NCBI GenBank assembly: GCA_003136315.1
Contig: PLDW01000475.1
Span: 15,570-79,569, forward strand
Origin: Gemmataceae bacterium
GTDB lineage: Bacteria > Planctomycetota > Planctomycetia > Gemmatales > Gemmataceae
Direction of reading: 5' to 3'
Length of the DNA stretch: 64,000 bases
Shown here: in pieces, positions 36,482-46,474 of the stretch
Numbering within the stretch: the stretch's first letter is position 1
Layout of the letters: each line of letters starts with the position of its first letter
Made by a program: the position numbers and the translations under genes
The notes under the pieces: generated by a model
What the model was told of the DNA's origin: nothing
Database searches by the model: none
What the model saw: the letters and a program-made list of their open reading frames with translations, nothing else

Positions 36482-39400
36482 TCACTTCGGTTTGGTCGAT
36501 TTCGGTTTGGTCGACTTCGACTGGGTTGCGGGGAGCAGTCGAGCCAGAGCTTCAGGAGGGAGGCTCTTGAGTAGGTCTGCCGCGAATGCCTCTTTGTCCT
36601 CCGCCGAGAGGTTCGTTGCGAGGTGCCCAAACACCACTTTCTTCTTGTCCCGCTTGAGGTCGGCGAGCGATTTCGCCACAACCTCGGGGTTGTTGACCAT
36701 CACGTCGGAGACGACAGCACCATCATGTTTGTCACGTGCAACTTTCATGGCACCCTTCACTTTCGTCCAATTCATATCGGTTATGGCCTTCGACACCCTT
36801 TCCGGCAGCGTATTATCCTCACCCCGAGCCCATTTCTCCACGTCCTCCTTTGATGCTATCATAGTGGGAGATTGGTGGTCACCGCCTTGATTCTTGTACT
36901 TACCCTGCCCGAAACCAGGGTAAATGTGAACCCCGTTGATCTCGGGGTGTTTTGGCTGAAGATTCAGGGTGACGCGGGCGAACCCCTTATCATTGTGTTC
37001 ACCACGAGACATTTCATTCGTTACAATTCGAATGTCATTTCCTCGAAAATCATCTTGTGCTCCTGGCCCACCTGTGAGCAACTTAAAGTTGATCACGGCG
37101 TTGTTGTTGTAGCCATCCCACCCTCGTTGTTGAGCAAGTTTTACGCCTGCGGGACCCAGCAATCGGCTCATCAGCACCTCGTTCGCAGACGCGGCCCAGC
37201 CTTTCAGTTTGCTATTGGCCTCGCCACTGGCGTGGTGATGAATCAAGCCGTAGAGGTCGGCATTGGATTTGGTCTCCAGGTGATTTGCGCGCTCTCTGTC
37301 ACGGGCTAAATCTTTCGGGGAGTTCCTCGCCACACCAGACTTTTCTCGCCAATCGGACGGCAACAAGTGATCCGTGATTAACTTTTCCCGTTTAGCCGCA
37401 CTTTTCTTCTTGAAGTCATCGAGATTCCCGAGTTTCGGCTTGTCAAGCGGGTCAGGTTTGGGCGGATGCCCCCCAGGTACTGGTCCCGACGGTGGTGTGG
37501 GCGGTGTCCCTTTCGGTGCCCCTGCGCTTGGCTTTGGTGTGTGTCCCTCTTTCTGCTTCTCGGCCTCCTTGTGTGCCTCCTCAAACGGAAGCTCCGGTTG
37601 GACGCTCCTCTTGATCGCCTCAGCACGTTGATTCGTTTTCTTCGGACCTGTCTTACTCTCGGCCGATTTTTGAACGAGAACCTTGGCCTCAGCAGGCGAC
37701 AGGGATTCGACATCCCGCAGTTTTGCCTGCTGCTTCTCGGGGCCGGGGGAGCTGGGTTGGCCCGTGGAGCGGTCAGCTACCCCCGTCCTGGCCTGTGGCT
37801 GATCAGTGCTGGCTTTCTTTCCCGCCGACTGTCCGCCGCTTGCCTTCGTCGGCCCAGAGGTGCCTCCCGACTCCCGCTGCTTGGCTCTCTCTTGCGCGGC
37901 CCAAATTGCCTCCGCTTCCTTGCCCCACTTCAACACTCCCTTTTCGTTCTTGATCCGCTCCGGGCTTTTATCCGTCGGGGATTTCTCCCAGGCGAACGTG
38001 TGGGTTCCCGGCCACGCCGAGAATGTGGTTGGCTCGGTTCCAACTGGGCCGTGGGCTTCGTCATCGTCTCCCCACACACCCTCCGCGCGGAGCCTGGTGA
38101 CGGTTGCCGCCAATCGAGCCGGATCGCGGCCAAGGGCCGCGAGTCGCGCAACCGCGTCCTCGTCCCCGCTCGCTTTCGCCTCCAGCATTGCCTGGATCAG
38201 CTCGGGAAACCCGTCCGATGGCTCCTCCTCGCCCTGAGCGGATTCTTCACCTGGTGAATCCGAGTTTGATCCTGCCCCATCCGGCGGCGAGTCCCCCGGT
38301 GGTGACCCCCCTGGCTGGGTCGGGCCGCCGCCGAGTTCATCTTTCGGGCCGGTTGCCGGGGGAATCTGGAGGACATCGTGTGCCCACTTCGCCGACACCG
38401 ACAGGCTCAACCGCTTCGCCCGCTCGATAATCTCCAGACGGGTCCGCATCTCGCCCCAGTTCACACCACCCAGAGCCACTGATGGCAGTCCCACCCCCGG
38501 CCCGAAATTGGCCCGCACCAGATCGGGAACCAGCTCTCGCGTCAGGCATCGTGCAACCGCCCGGGCGAGCAACTCCTCCACGGGGTCGCTCCCCGCACCC
38601 TGGCTGACCGAGGCATCTCCGCGGCTCTCCCCAGCTCCGGCATTGCTCTGCATGAAGGGCGTGTACGCACCTCGTACCGCCAGAAAGATATCCTCGCGCA
38701 GAATCCGGACTTTTCGCTCGAACGCATCGTATCCCGTGGCACTCGCGAGATTCAGAAGCGCGATCTCGTCTTCCTTCGGCGTGACCGCCCAGCCCGATGC
38801 CCGCAGCGATTTGAGCGCTGACTCCATCTGCGGCCGTGTGCCGGGGTGCGAGACCTTCCCGTGTGCGTACGGCTGGGAGTACAGTCGCAGGGCGATGTGC
38901 CACATCTTGTAGGCATCTGCGATCAGGGCTGCGGAACGGTAGGCCGCCCGGAGATCGCTCTGGCCGAACGGGCTGTCGAACATCTCCGCGTGCGTAAACA
39001 GGATCACTTTTGCGGGATCGAACGTGCGCAAGCCACGGACTGTACTCACCACACCGAGGACATTGCGATACGCATCCATCCGCAGCATCAAATGCTGGGT
39101 GTCTCTTCCCTTGACGTGCCGTAACCCGTGGAAACCGCGCCAGCGCTGGGAGTCGTCGACACCCCGGAGTACCTTTTCGGCAATGCTGAACCCATCGATC
39201 AGGGCAGGCCGCAGAACGGTCAGAATCAACCCGTCCCAGCCGTCCCGGGATCGCCGTACGGTCCAGTCGACGAACTCGGCAGCGGCCCGGTCGGCGGGGC
39301 TGTCCTTATCCTCCGGAATGACCGACACATCCAGCGCAGCGACAGCAGCAGCCTTGCCATCAATGGCGCTGCGAATCGCTGGCTCGGACCGGTGGTAGTC

Positions 39401-39685
39401 CCGGTAGGCCCGCCGCATTTCGGCGGTCTCGCGGCCGTGGTCATCCAGGTCAAGTGGGCCGGTGTAGGGCGGCACATAGGCGTCCGCCCGGAGTTGATCC
39501 GCCTCCGGGTTTGTCCGGACCGGCGCGATGATCGGAGACCACTGCCCGTCCCGGTAAGCATCCGACCCCCACGGGTCCGACACCCCCGGGTCGGAGGGGA
39601 CCAGGAAGGGATTGGCACCCACCAGTGAAGTCCGGGTAGTCGTTGGCCAAACCCAGGAGCGTAACGTGTCCAACCAGCCAGGCAT
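36482..39685 (-). CDS. Phage portal protein (DUF935 / Mu gp29-like) with long low-complexity linker and unassigned C-terminal domain
   Basis: 'YHRSEPAIRSAIDGKAAAVAALDVSVIPED', 'GLRHVKGRDTQHLMLR', 'FTHAEMFDSPFGQSDLRAAYRSAALIADAYKMWHIALRLYSQPYAHGKV'. Linker and about 280 aa C-terminal region have no recognised motif. Confidence 0.8.
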   Translation of the reverse strand: MPGWLDTLRSWVWPTTTRTSLVGANPFLVPSDPGVSDPWGSDAYRDGQWSPIIAPVRTNPEADQLRADAYVPPYTGPLDLDDHGRETAEMRRAYRDYHRSEPAIRSAIDGKAAAVAALDVSVIPEDKDSPADRAAAEFVDWTVRRSRDGWDGLILTVLRPALIDGFSIAEKVLRGVDDSQRWRGFHGLRHVKGRDTQHLMLRMDAYRNVLGVVSTVRGLRTFDPAKVILFTHAEMFDSPFGQSDLRAAYRSAALIADAYKMWHIALRLYSQPYAHGKVSHPGTRPQMESALKSLRASGWAVTPKEDEIALLNLASATGYDAFERKVRILREDIFLAVRGAYTPFMQSNAGAGESRGDASVSQGAGSDPVEELLARAVARCLTRELVPDLVRANFGPGVGLPSVALGGVNWGEMRTRLEIIERAKRLSLSVSAKWAHDVLQIPPATGPKDELGGGPTQPGGSPPGDSPPDGAGSNSDSPGEESAQGEEEPSDGFPELIQAMLEAKASGDEDAVARLAALGRDPARLAATVTRLRAEGVWGDDDEAHGPVGTEPTTFSAWPGTHTFAWEKSPTDKSPERIKNEKGVLKWGKEAEAIWAAQERAKQRESGGTSGPTKASGGQSAGKKASTDQPQARTGVADRSTGQPSSPGPEKQQAKLRDVESLSPAEAKVLVQKSAESKTGPKKTNQRAEAIKRSVQPELPFEEAHKEAEKQKEGHTPKPSAGAPKGTPPTPPSGPVPGGHPPKPDPLDKPKLGNLDDFKKKSAAKREKLITDHLLPSDWREKSGVARNSPKDLARDRERANHLETKSNADLYGLIHHHASGEANSKLKGWAASANEVLMSRLLGPAGVKLAQQRGWDGYNNNAVINFKLLTGGPGAQDDFRGNDIRIVTNEMSRGEHNDKGFARVTLNLQPKHPEINGVHIYPGFGQGKYKNQGGDHQSPTMIASKEDVEKWARGEDNTLPERVSKAITDMNWTKVKGAMKVARDKHDGAVVSDVMVNNPEVVAKSLADLKRDKKKVVFGHLATNLSAEDKEAFAADLLKSLPPEALARLLPATQSKSTKPKSTKPK

Positions 39686-39773
39686 GAGGCACCCCCTCGC
39701 GGGAGAGTGTCCCGCGGGCGGACTATGCCCCGTGCGGTTGCCTGCCGAGAGGTGCTGATGAGAAGCCCGGCCT

Positions 39774-39881
39774 CCAGGGCTGACGCCCTGCGCTACTGTC
39801 TACCGCCCCTTTGGGGCGGAATAGCATTGGATTTAGGCCCCAAAGGGGCCGTCAGATAATAGCCCAGGGCGTCAGCCCTGG
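39774..39881. repeat. Nested inverted-repeat (REP/cruciform-like) element
   Basis: Outer arms CCAGGGCTGACGCCCTG (39774-39790) and CAGGGCGTCAGCCCTGG (39865-39881) are exact inverse complements. Inner hairpins CGCCCCTTTGGGGCG and GGCCCCAAAGGGGCC. Confidence 0.92.
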
Positions 39882-39919
39882 TCGGACTTGTCGGACTTGT
39901 CGCACTCACGAATGACTGG

Positions 39920-41239
39920 TCAAAACCGCCACTCAAGGCCCAGGTTGAGCGTCTGGACCCACAGATCGGAAGTGGTCGCGTCGCGACGAGATGGATTGGC
40001 CGGGTTCACCTGGAAAGGGTTGGAGCCGGTCACTGGCGGTGTGGGGTCAATCACGTCTGGCCCACGGACGAGATTGTTCATGTACAGAAAATTGTACCCG
40101 ATGAAGACACGACCGTGCTCGCCGATTTGACGACCGAACGTCAAGGCCGTTGTTGGCATCACACCGAAACGGGTCTCATCTCGCGACCCGTTTTCTCCCG
40201 GACGGGAATAGAACCCATACGGCATCACGACACCGTTCACTCGGAATTTACCGTTCGCCTCCGTGTCGGTCAAAACCGCTCCGAAGGCCATTTTCGCGGT
40301 GCCACTCACGAACCACCGTCCGACCCGGTACTCACCGGCAAGTCCGATCTGTCCGCCGTGGAACTGGTCCAGCGCCGAAATGTCATCCCGGAATCGTTCG
40401 ATCGCGATCTCAGCTCCGATCCGCTTCCCGTAGATCGTGTAATCTTCCCCAAGGTTCCCATACCGATACCCGACCAGTACATCGAGCCGGCCGGACGAGT
40501 CGCAGAACAAGTTCTCACGATAGTTCACGTCGGCCGCCGCGAACCGGGTGGTGAGCCCGGCCTGGTAGGCACCTGCGTATCCAGTGGCTGGGTTGGCGAG
40601 TGTGTACGACCCCCCTCCAGCAGTCGGCAGGTAGAAGGCGGATCCGTTCGAGAAGATAACCGTGTTGGTGTTGCCCGGGGCCAGGTAATCAAAACTGGCA
40701 TCGATTCCGTGCGTGTGATCGGAGTTCAACCAGACACCGCCGGTCACACCCACCCCAGCCCGGAACGGAATCGATAGACCTCCGTCGCCATAGGCGACAG
40801 GCCCAGTTGGACTTCCGACCCGCAGGAGGGGGGGGGCATGGGCAGAGCTCGTCCACCCCAGCTCGAGCATCGAGCTGATCCAGAACCGCCCGGCTGGCCC
40901 GCAGGCCTGCGACGAGGCCGGGAGTGTGTCGGGAACCCGATCCGGCAAGTAGAAGTAGCCAGGGTCGTACTCGCCGCCGGGTCCGCGTGGAGTGGGAAGC
41001 CCTGGCGGAGTCTGGCCAGGCTGGGGAACGGGAAGGAGTGGGGGGAGGTCGCAATCGCTGAGGGTTGTCTCAGGTGGAGAGCCGGCAACGGGGCGAGCAA
41101 CAGGGTTCGCGAAGTCGGGGAGGGTTCCCGGCTGTGCAGCAGTGTTGCCAAACGTCAAGAAGGCGATTCCGCACGCTGCCACCCACCTGGGGAGATCGGG
41201 CAGGCGTCTAGGGAATAGGGGTCGGAAGGCAGGGGGCAT
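39920..41239 (-). CDS. BBP7 family outer membrane beta-barrel-type protein
   Basis: Signal peptide, 'RFWISSMLELGWTSSAHAPPLLRVGSP', 'GGVWLNSDHTHGIDASFDYLAPGNT', alternating beta-barrel pattern, terminal Phe. Confidence 0.8.
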   Translation of the reverse strand: MPPAFRPLFPRRLPDLPRWVAACGIAFLTFGNTAAQPGTLPDFANPVARPVAGSPPETTLSDCDLPPLLPVPQPGQTPPGLPTPRGPGGEYDPGYFYLPDRVPDTLPASSQACGPAGRFWISSMLELGWTSSAHAPPLLRVGSPTGPVAYGDGGLSIPFRAGVGVTGGVWLNSDHTHGIDASFDYLAPGNTNTVIFSNGSAFYLPTAGGGSYTLANPATGYAGAYQAGLTTRFAAADVNYRENLFCDSSGRLDVLVGYRYGNLGEDYTIYGKRIGAEIAIERFRDDISALDQFHGGQIGLAGEYRVGRWFVSGTAKMAFGAVLTDTEANGKFRVNGVVMPYGFYSRPGENGSRDETRFGVMPTTALTFGRQIGEHGRVFIGYNFLYMNNLVRGPDVIDPTPPVTGSNPFQVNPANPSRRDATTSDLWVQTLNLGLEWRF

Positions 41240-41273
41240 CGTTTCCTCGGCGCTGAAGAGAAGGAGCCTGCCT

Positions 41274-42128
41274 TCAGAATGCACTACCCGGTTCGACCAG
41301 TGGGAACAGGTAAGTGCGGAGGAACGCTGGAGTTAGCATTCCATGATGGCCACCGGTGTTCCCGGTCCAGGCCAACTCGGCCGACCAGAAGTGTTGTCGG
41401 AGGCGGCCCGCTTCAACCTCTGCCGCTGCAACTGGGTCGCGGACCACGAAGCCGTGTCGGCCAGCGGCCCGAGTCCAGTGCCGGTCTGTCGTTCCGACCA
41501 CACGGGTCACCAACCCCAGCGCCACCCAGTCCTTCTTGCTGCAAAACACATCCAGTCCTTCCCGGGCAGCCTCCATTGCGGGGCGAATATCGTAGCCAGT
41601 CGAGACGGACGGAGCGAGCAGGATCATTCGATCGATGGAGTCCGGCGGCAGAGTCTCTCCCGCAGCCAGGGCGACCGCACACCCCGCACTGTGGGCCACA
41701 ATCACTACCCGCCTGCCGGGCTCCAGGGCCTGCCGTTCGCGAATTACGACCGCCAACCGAGCACCTTGAGTCCGGGCGTGGGGAAGATCGGTCTGGTCAA
41801 GGAGCAAGCGACGATACCCGTGGGACCACGAGAACGGCACCAATTCCACCGAGTTGCCGACGAGAGTATTCGCCTGGCTCATAGCGGTGGAGCAACCCCG
41901 CAGATCCCCCGCACCGTCGAGCACCCACACCAGAGGTCCATTCGCGGCTGGCCGGAGGGAAATCTCATTCGGCACCGGACGGTTGCGGCCTGTGGTGGGC
42001 GATCCCGTGCCAGTTGCGATCCCACTCGCTGGGGAAGGAGTTCGGCCGAAAAACCCTGCTGCGAGGTGCGGGCCACTCAGCCCCATCACCACCCCGATAA
42101 CCAGCCCATATCGGAGAATCGAGGACAT
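41274..42128 (-). CDS. Secreted alpha/beta hydrolase-like protein
   Basis: N-terminal signal-like segment, nucleophile elbow 'VVIVAHSAGCAVALAAG', C-terminal 'GGHHGML'. Confidence 0.7.
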   Translation of the reverse strand: MSSILRYGLVIGVVMGLSGPHLAAGFFGRTPSPASGIATGTGSPTTGRNRPVPNEISLRPAANGPLVWVLDGAGDLRGCSTAMSQANTLVGNSVELVPFSWSHGYRRLLLDQTDLPHARTQGARLAVVIRERQALEPGRRVVIVAHSAGCAVALAAGETLPPDSIDRMILLAPSVSTGYDIRPAMEAAREGLDVFCSKKDWVALGLVTRVVGTTDRHWTRAAGRHGFVVRDPVAAAEVEAGRLRQHFWSAELAWTGNTGGHHGMLTPAFLRTYLFPLVEPGSAF

Positions 42129-42381
42129 TCGATGAAACCCGACAGGATGGGAGATCCAGTCCGATTCCGACATTTACTATCCGCGATCAAAGGGTGCAAC
42201 TCCAGTTCGATGACGGCTCGGGTCGATGGCGAATGTTACGCAATTTCACATTCTGTCAGGTCGGGGGGCAACTATGGGACGTGGGATCACACTGATGGCA
42301 CAGCTCGGACGGGCGCTGTTCGCCCCCGCAACCGGAGATACACTGACTCTGTCGCAACCGCCCCCGAGGGGAGGCCGCAGG

Positions 42382-43338
42382 ATGGCCCGACGAGTCAAGG
42401 TCCGACGAGTCATCTTGATCGTGTTCAGTGGACTCGCGCTCGCGATTGCCGGGCTTGGGCTCTATTCTCTGATCTGGGACAGCCCGCAACCTCCGGTTGT
42501 AGACGAACCAGTGGCCCCTGTCCAAGCCGCCAAGCCGGTGGGAACGAATGAGTTTACGCAACTTGCCGAGACCGATCCGGTCGGCATGTTCCGTGCATGC
42601 CTCTCGTCGTATGCCGAAAAGGCAAAGGGGTTTACCGCCGTCCTGGAGAAACAGGAACGGGTGGCTGGCACCCTCCACAAGAGGGAGATCATCCGGATCA
42701 CGGTGTGGGGGGAAGTTTCGGAGCCAAACGGTGTGCCTCCGGCCATTCACGTGAGGATGATCTGGGAGAAGGGGTTCCGGAAGGATACTTTCGGGTCCAC
42801 AGTTCACGGAAGCCTGTACCCGGCCGGAGAGCACGCCAACCAGATCACCGTCTACCGACCAGACGCTTGGATCAAGGAATGGGCGATTGACTCAAAAGGG
42901 TCGTTGGCTCGGAACGCTTCCCGGTTCTGCATCCGCGATTCGGGGATCTACCGGGGAATGCTCCGGACATATGATGCGTGGAACAAGCGGCATGAAGCGG
43001 GGGAGCTCAAGACCGAATACCTGGGAATTAAGCGGATCGAGCAGACGGGGAATCGGGAGTGCCATGTCATCCGCCGGATTTGCCGCCAGCCAGAGGCGGA
43101 CCGCTTCTCTCTCGACGAGGAAGCCTCGACTGATCCCAAGGTCATCGCCCGGGACGGCTTCAGCGAAGTGACCGTGATGATCGACGTCGAGAAGAGGCTC
43201 CACCTCGGGACAATTTTGAGGCAGGCGAACGGTGAACTGATTGGGGAGTATTACTTCCGGGACGTGCAACTCCTCGTAACCGAGCCCCCTCCCGAGACGT
43301 TCACCGTTGCGGGGTTGATTGCTGCGACCAAGAGCTAA
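42382..43338 (+). CDS. DUF1571 domain-containing protein
   Basis: 'SYAEKAKGFTAVLEKQERVAGTLHKREIIRITVW...GSLYPAGEHANQITVYRPDAWIKEW', TM near N-terminus. Confidence 0.85.
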   Translation: MARRVKVRRVILIVFSGLALAIAGLGLYSLIWDSPQPPVVDEPVAPVQAAKPVGTNEFTQLAETDPVGMFRACLSSYAEKAKGFTAVLEKQERVAGTLHKREIIRITVWGEVSEPNGVPPAIHVRMIWEKGFRKDTFGSTVHGSLYPAGEHANQITVYRPDAWIKEWAIDSKGSLARNASRFCIRDSGIYRGMLRTYDAWNKRHEAGELKTEYLGIKRIEQTGNRECHVIRRICRQPEADRFSLDEEASTDPKVIARDGFSEVTVMIDVEKRLHLGTILRQANGELIGEYYFRDVQLLVTEPPPETFTVAGLIAATKS

Positions 43339-43371
43339 ATCGTTCCGGGGTGGGGCGGGATCGAGAGGAAA

Positions 43372-45747
43372 TCATCCACCCGTGAGTGGGGCCTCCATGA
43401 CCCGCTTGACAGCGGCAGCCAGGTCTTCCGGGCGGAAGGGCTTCTGTAAGAATTCGGTACGACCGTGGCGACTGCCGTACTTTTCTCCGGCAAGCCGCCG
43501 ATCCGTGTAGCCGCTGATCATCACTGCGGGGATGTCCGGAGCTGTCGCCCGAATGGAATCCAGTAACTGATCCCCTGTCTGTCCTGCCATCACCACATCG
43601 ATCACTGCGATGCGGATGGCTTCGTGATACTGCCTGAACAGATCTAGCCCGGCGAGTCCGTCCCCTGCGAGTAGCGGTTCATACCCCAGATCCTGAAGTG
43701 TCGAGGCCACCACCTCGCGGATGTACATCTCGTCATCCACAACCAAAGCGAGCGGAGTGCTCGCGGTCGCTGGGATCACCGAACGAGTGGGGCGGTCATC
43801 GGGTTCTCCCGAGCGGGATTCCAGTCCGAGCGTGGGAGAGTCGGCCGTGGGCCAGAGGATCTGGATCGTTGTCCCTCGACCCGATGCGCTCTGAACCTGG
43901 ATGGCCCCACGATGTGTTCGGACGATTCCCAATACCGCAGGAAGACCCAGCCCTCGGCCCGGGAAATGGCTTGTAAAAAACGGGTCGAACATTCGCGATT
44001 GAATCTCCGGAGTCATCCCCGGCCCGTTGTCGGAGATTTCTAGCCGAACATAACGGCCAGGCGTAGGTACGAGTCGGAAACCGGCAGTGGAGTCCCCCGG
44101 TTCGACCGTGATCAATCCTGTCCGGACCGCCACAATACCTCCCTCCGCGACGGCTTCTCCTGCATTCATCAGGAGATTCACGAGCACTTGCCGGACCTCT
44201 CCGGCATCCGCGCGGAGAGGGGCCAGAGCCGAGTCGAGATCGACTCGAATCCTGGCGAGTGGAGTCGTGAGACTGAGCAGCGAGACCGATTCCTGGATCA
44301 GTTCGTTCAGGTTGGCTCGTCCAGATGGGGCCAGTCCCTGACCGGCATACAACAGCATTTGTCGGCACAGTGCCGCAGCCCGTTGAGATGCCTCTTCGAT
44401 CTGTCCGAGGTAGCCGCTCGACGACGGATGGCCCAACCCAACTCGGCTGGCTAACCCCGCACAACCCAGGATGACGGTCAGGATGTTGTTGAACTCGTGC
44501 GCGATTCCACCTGCCATCACCCCAAGACTTTCCCACTTCTGAGCCTCCTGCAACTCGCGGTCGATTTTCGCCCGCTCTGCCTCGGCCAGTTTTCGGGCCG
44601 TAATGTCAGTCGTCACTGCGACGATCCGCACAGGAACCCCAACTGAGTCGCGAATAATCTGACCACGAACAGAGAACCACCGATCGGTTCTGTTGGCTTG
44701 GGAGACAGGACCACGAAACTCATAAAACAGATCTTCACCACTCTGGACCGACCGTTGCCAGGCGACTGCGATCCCTGGCAGGTCGGATGGGTGGACAGCG
44801 CGGCTCGCACCTTCCGGCGTGGTATAGTCGCCAGTCGGGGGAAGACCGAAGAAGGTGGCGAAATCGTCCGACAGATTGCCTCGACTGGCGATCAGATCCC
44901 ATTCCCAGCCGATCATCCTGGCACTACTCAAGGCAGCCCGAAGCCGTGCCTCACTCCGGGCGAGGCTCTCTTCGGCCGTCTTCCGCTGAGTGATGTCCAG
45001 AACCAGCGACAAAAACGAGACGAACCGCCCCTGGTTGTCGTGACGGATTGAGTTGTGCCACTCGCACCAGATCACGGCACCGGATTTGGTGTAGTTCCGG
45101 TTGACCATGACATTTCGAGGGTTCCGTTCCGCAATCATCTCACCGATGAGGCGCGCCACCATCTCAGCATCGTCATCGTAAACCAATCGCCATTCAAATG
45201 GTTGCTTCCCCACCACCTCGACAGGCGACCATCCAAACACATTCTCCGCCTGCCCCGTCCATCGGGTGATGCGGAACTCATGGTCCCACTCGATCACAGC
45301 GAGGGGGGTGTTGTCGAGATGGGCCGCCAGTTCACTATCGGCCCGCGTGAGAGACACCCGGACCAATCGCGCGGTGGTGACGTCGATGAGCAACCCGGCC
45401 CAAAGAGTGGTACTGTCTTCCTCAAGGTGTGGTATGGCCCGGATTTGAATCGTTCGAGTCTGGCCTGTCCGGGTTCCGAGGATGGAGAATTCGATCGGGC
45501 CGAAGGGATGGTCCTTAACAAGTCGTGCCTTCAGTTCCGGGAAAGTGGGGTCGCTAAGATGGGGAAACGAGAAACGGGCGGCAAGTTCGCACCCAAGAGC
45601 TGCAGGGGTTGTGTCGAACGCCTCGGCCGTCACGGCGGAGATTTCAAACGCGACCTGACCGTTCGGTCCCGTTCGGGCTGTAAACATCGCTCCACGTTCC
45701 GGCTGGTAAGCTGGAGCTGGAGAGTACGAGGGTTCGGTGGGCGGCAT
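43372..45747 (-). CDS. Hybrid sensor histidine kinase (PAS domains, HisKA, HATPase, receiver)
   Basis: 'GGIAHEFNNILTVILGCAGLA' H-box, 'LEISDNGPGMTPEIQSRMFDPFFTSHFPGRGLGL' ATPase, 'LVVDDEMYIREVV...AVIDVVMAGQTGDQLL' receiver, PAS/PAC segments. ATG at 45747. Confidence 0.92.
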   Translation of the reverse strand: MPPTEPSYSPAPAYQPERGAMFTARTGPNGQVAFEISAVTAEAFDTTPAALGCELAARFSFPHLSDPTFPELKARLVKDHPFGPIEFSILGTRTGQTRTIQIRAIPHLEEDSTTLWAGLLIDVTTARLVRVSLTRADSELAAHLDNTPLAVIEWDHEFRITRWTGQAENVFGWSPVEVVGKQPFEWRLVYDDDAEMVARLIGEMIAERNPRNVMVNRNYTKSGAVIWCEWHNSIRHDNQGRFVSFLSLVLDITQRKTAEESLARSEARLRAALSSARMIGWEWDLIASRGNLSDDFATFFGLPPTGDYTTPEGASRAVHPSDLPGIAVAWQRSVQSGEDLFYEFRGPVSQANRTDRWFSVRGQIIRDSVGVPVRIVAVTTDITARKLAEAERAKIDRELQEAQKWESLGVMAGGIAHEFNNILTVILGCAGLASRVGLGHPSSSGYLGQIEEASQRAAALCRQMLLYAGQGLAPSGRANLNELIQESVSLLSLTTPLARIRVDLDSALAPLRADAGEVRQVLVNLLMNAGEAVAEGGIVAVRTGLITVEPGDSTAGFRLVPTPGRYVRLEISDNGPGMTPEIQSRMFDPFFTSHFPGRGLGLPAVLGIVRTHRGAIQVQSASGRGTTIQILWPTADSPTLGLESRSGEPDDRPTRSVIPATASTPLALVVDDEMYIREVVASTLQDLGYEPLLAGDGLAGLDLFRQYHEAIRIAVIDVVMAGQTGDQLLDSIRATAPDIPAVMISGYTDRRLAGEKYGSRHGRTEFLQKPFRPEDLAAAVKRVMEAPLTGG

Positions 45748-45973
45748 CAAAGCCTCCGCGAGCGGCCGGAGATCGTCCCCCCGGACGAATAATGGTGCGA
45801 GTCGTGTTGGGGGAACGTAGGAAAAAACAACAATGATTGTCCTCGCGGTACGCGCGGGGATTGTCGAGAGGATTGTAGCGAGTCGAGGCCCAGAAAGGAG
45901 GCGGTGTCGAGGCCCCTCCCGGATAGCAATTGCCGAAACGTCGGACCAAGGTTGGTCCGGGAAAGAATCTTGA

Positions 45974-46474
45974 TTAGAGGAGCAACTGCATGTATGCCAC
46001 ATCGAGCCATCGGCCGAACTTATACCCAACCTCTCGGAAGCATCCGACAGGTTCAAACCCCAGAACCCGTTGAAGTGCGAGGCTACCCGGGTGTTCGGTG
46101 CAAGCCCCGCCGATAATGGTGTGATGCCCCGCCGCCCGCGCTCGCTCGATGAGGTCGGCCAGCAGGGCACGCCCGATCCCACGGCGAAGACCATCAGGCT
46201 GGACGTACACCGATGCCTCCACGGACCGGGCATAGGCACCCCGGGACTTCCACGGCGACAGCGCTGCCCAACCGATGATCTCCCCGTCCACCAGGGCAAC
46301 GACGACCGGGTGGGCCGGAGTCCGGTTGTGGAGCCACTCAAGCCGGTCATTCTCTGTCTCGAGTTCGACCTGGAAGGTGCATGTTGATGTGGCGACGTAG
46401 TGGTTATAGATGACGCGGACAGCCGGCATGTCGTTGTCTGTCGCGAGTCGTATGTGTACGTGAGCCAGTCCCAT
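45974..46474 (-). CDS. GNAT N-acetyltransferase (phosphinothricin acetyltransferase-like)
   Basis: 'IRLATDNDMPAVRVIYNHYVATSTCTF', 'VEASVYVQPDGLRRGIGRALLADLIERARAAGHHTIIGGACTEHPGSLALQRVLGFEPVGCFREVGYKFGRWLDVAYMQ'. Confidence 0.92.
   Translation of the reverse strand: MGLAHVHIRLATDNDMPAVRVIYNHYVATSTCTFQVELETENDRLEWLHNRTPAHPVVVALVDGEIIGWAALSPWKSRGAYARSVEASVYVQPDGLRRGIGRALLADLIERARAAGHHTIIGGACTEHPGSLALQRVLGFEPVGCFREVGYKFGRWLDVAYMQLLL

Noticed and set aside
43372-46350. 992 aa full-length ORF start for the histidine kinase
   Set aside because: The N-terminal part overlaps the GNAT gene (45974-46474) and has shadow-like composition. ATG at 45747 is more plausible.
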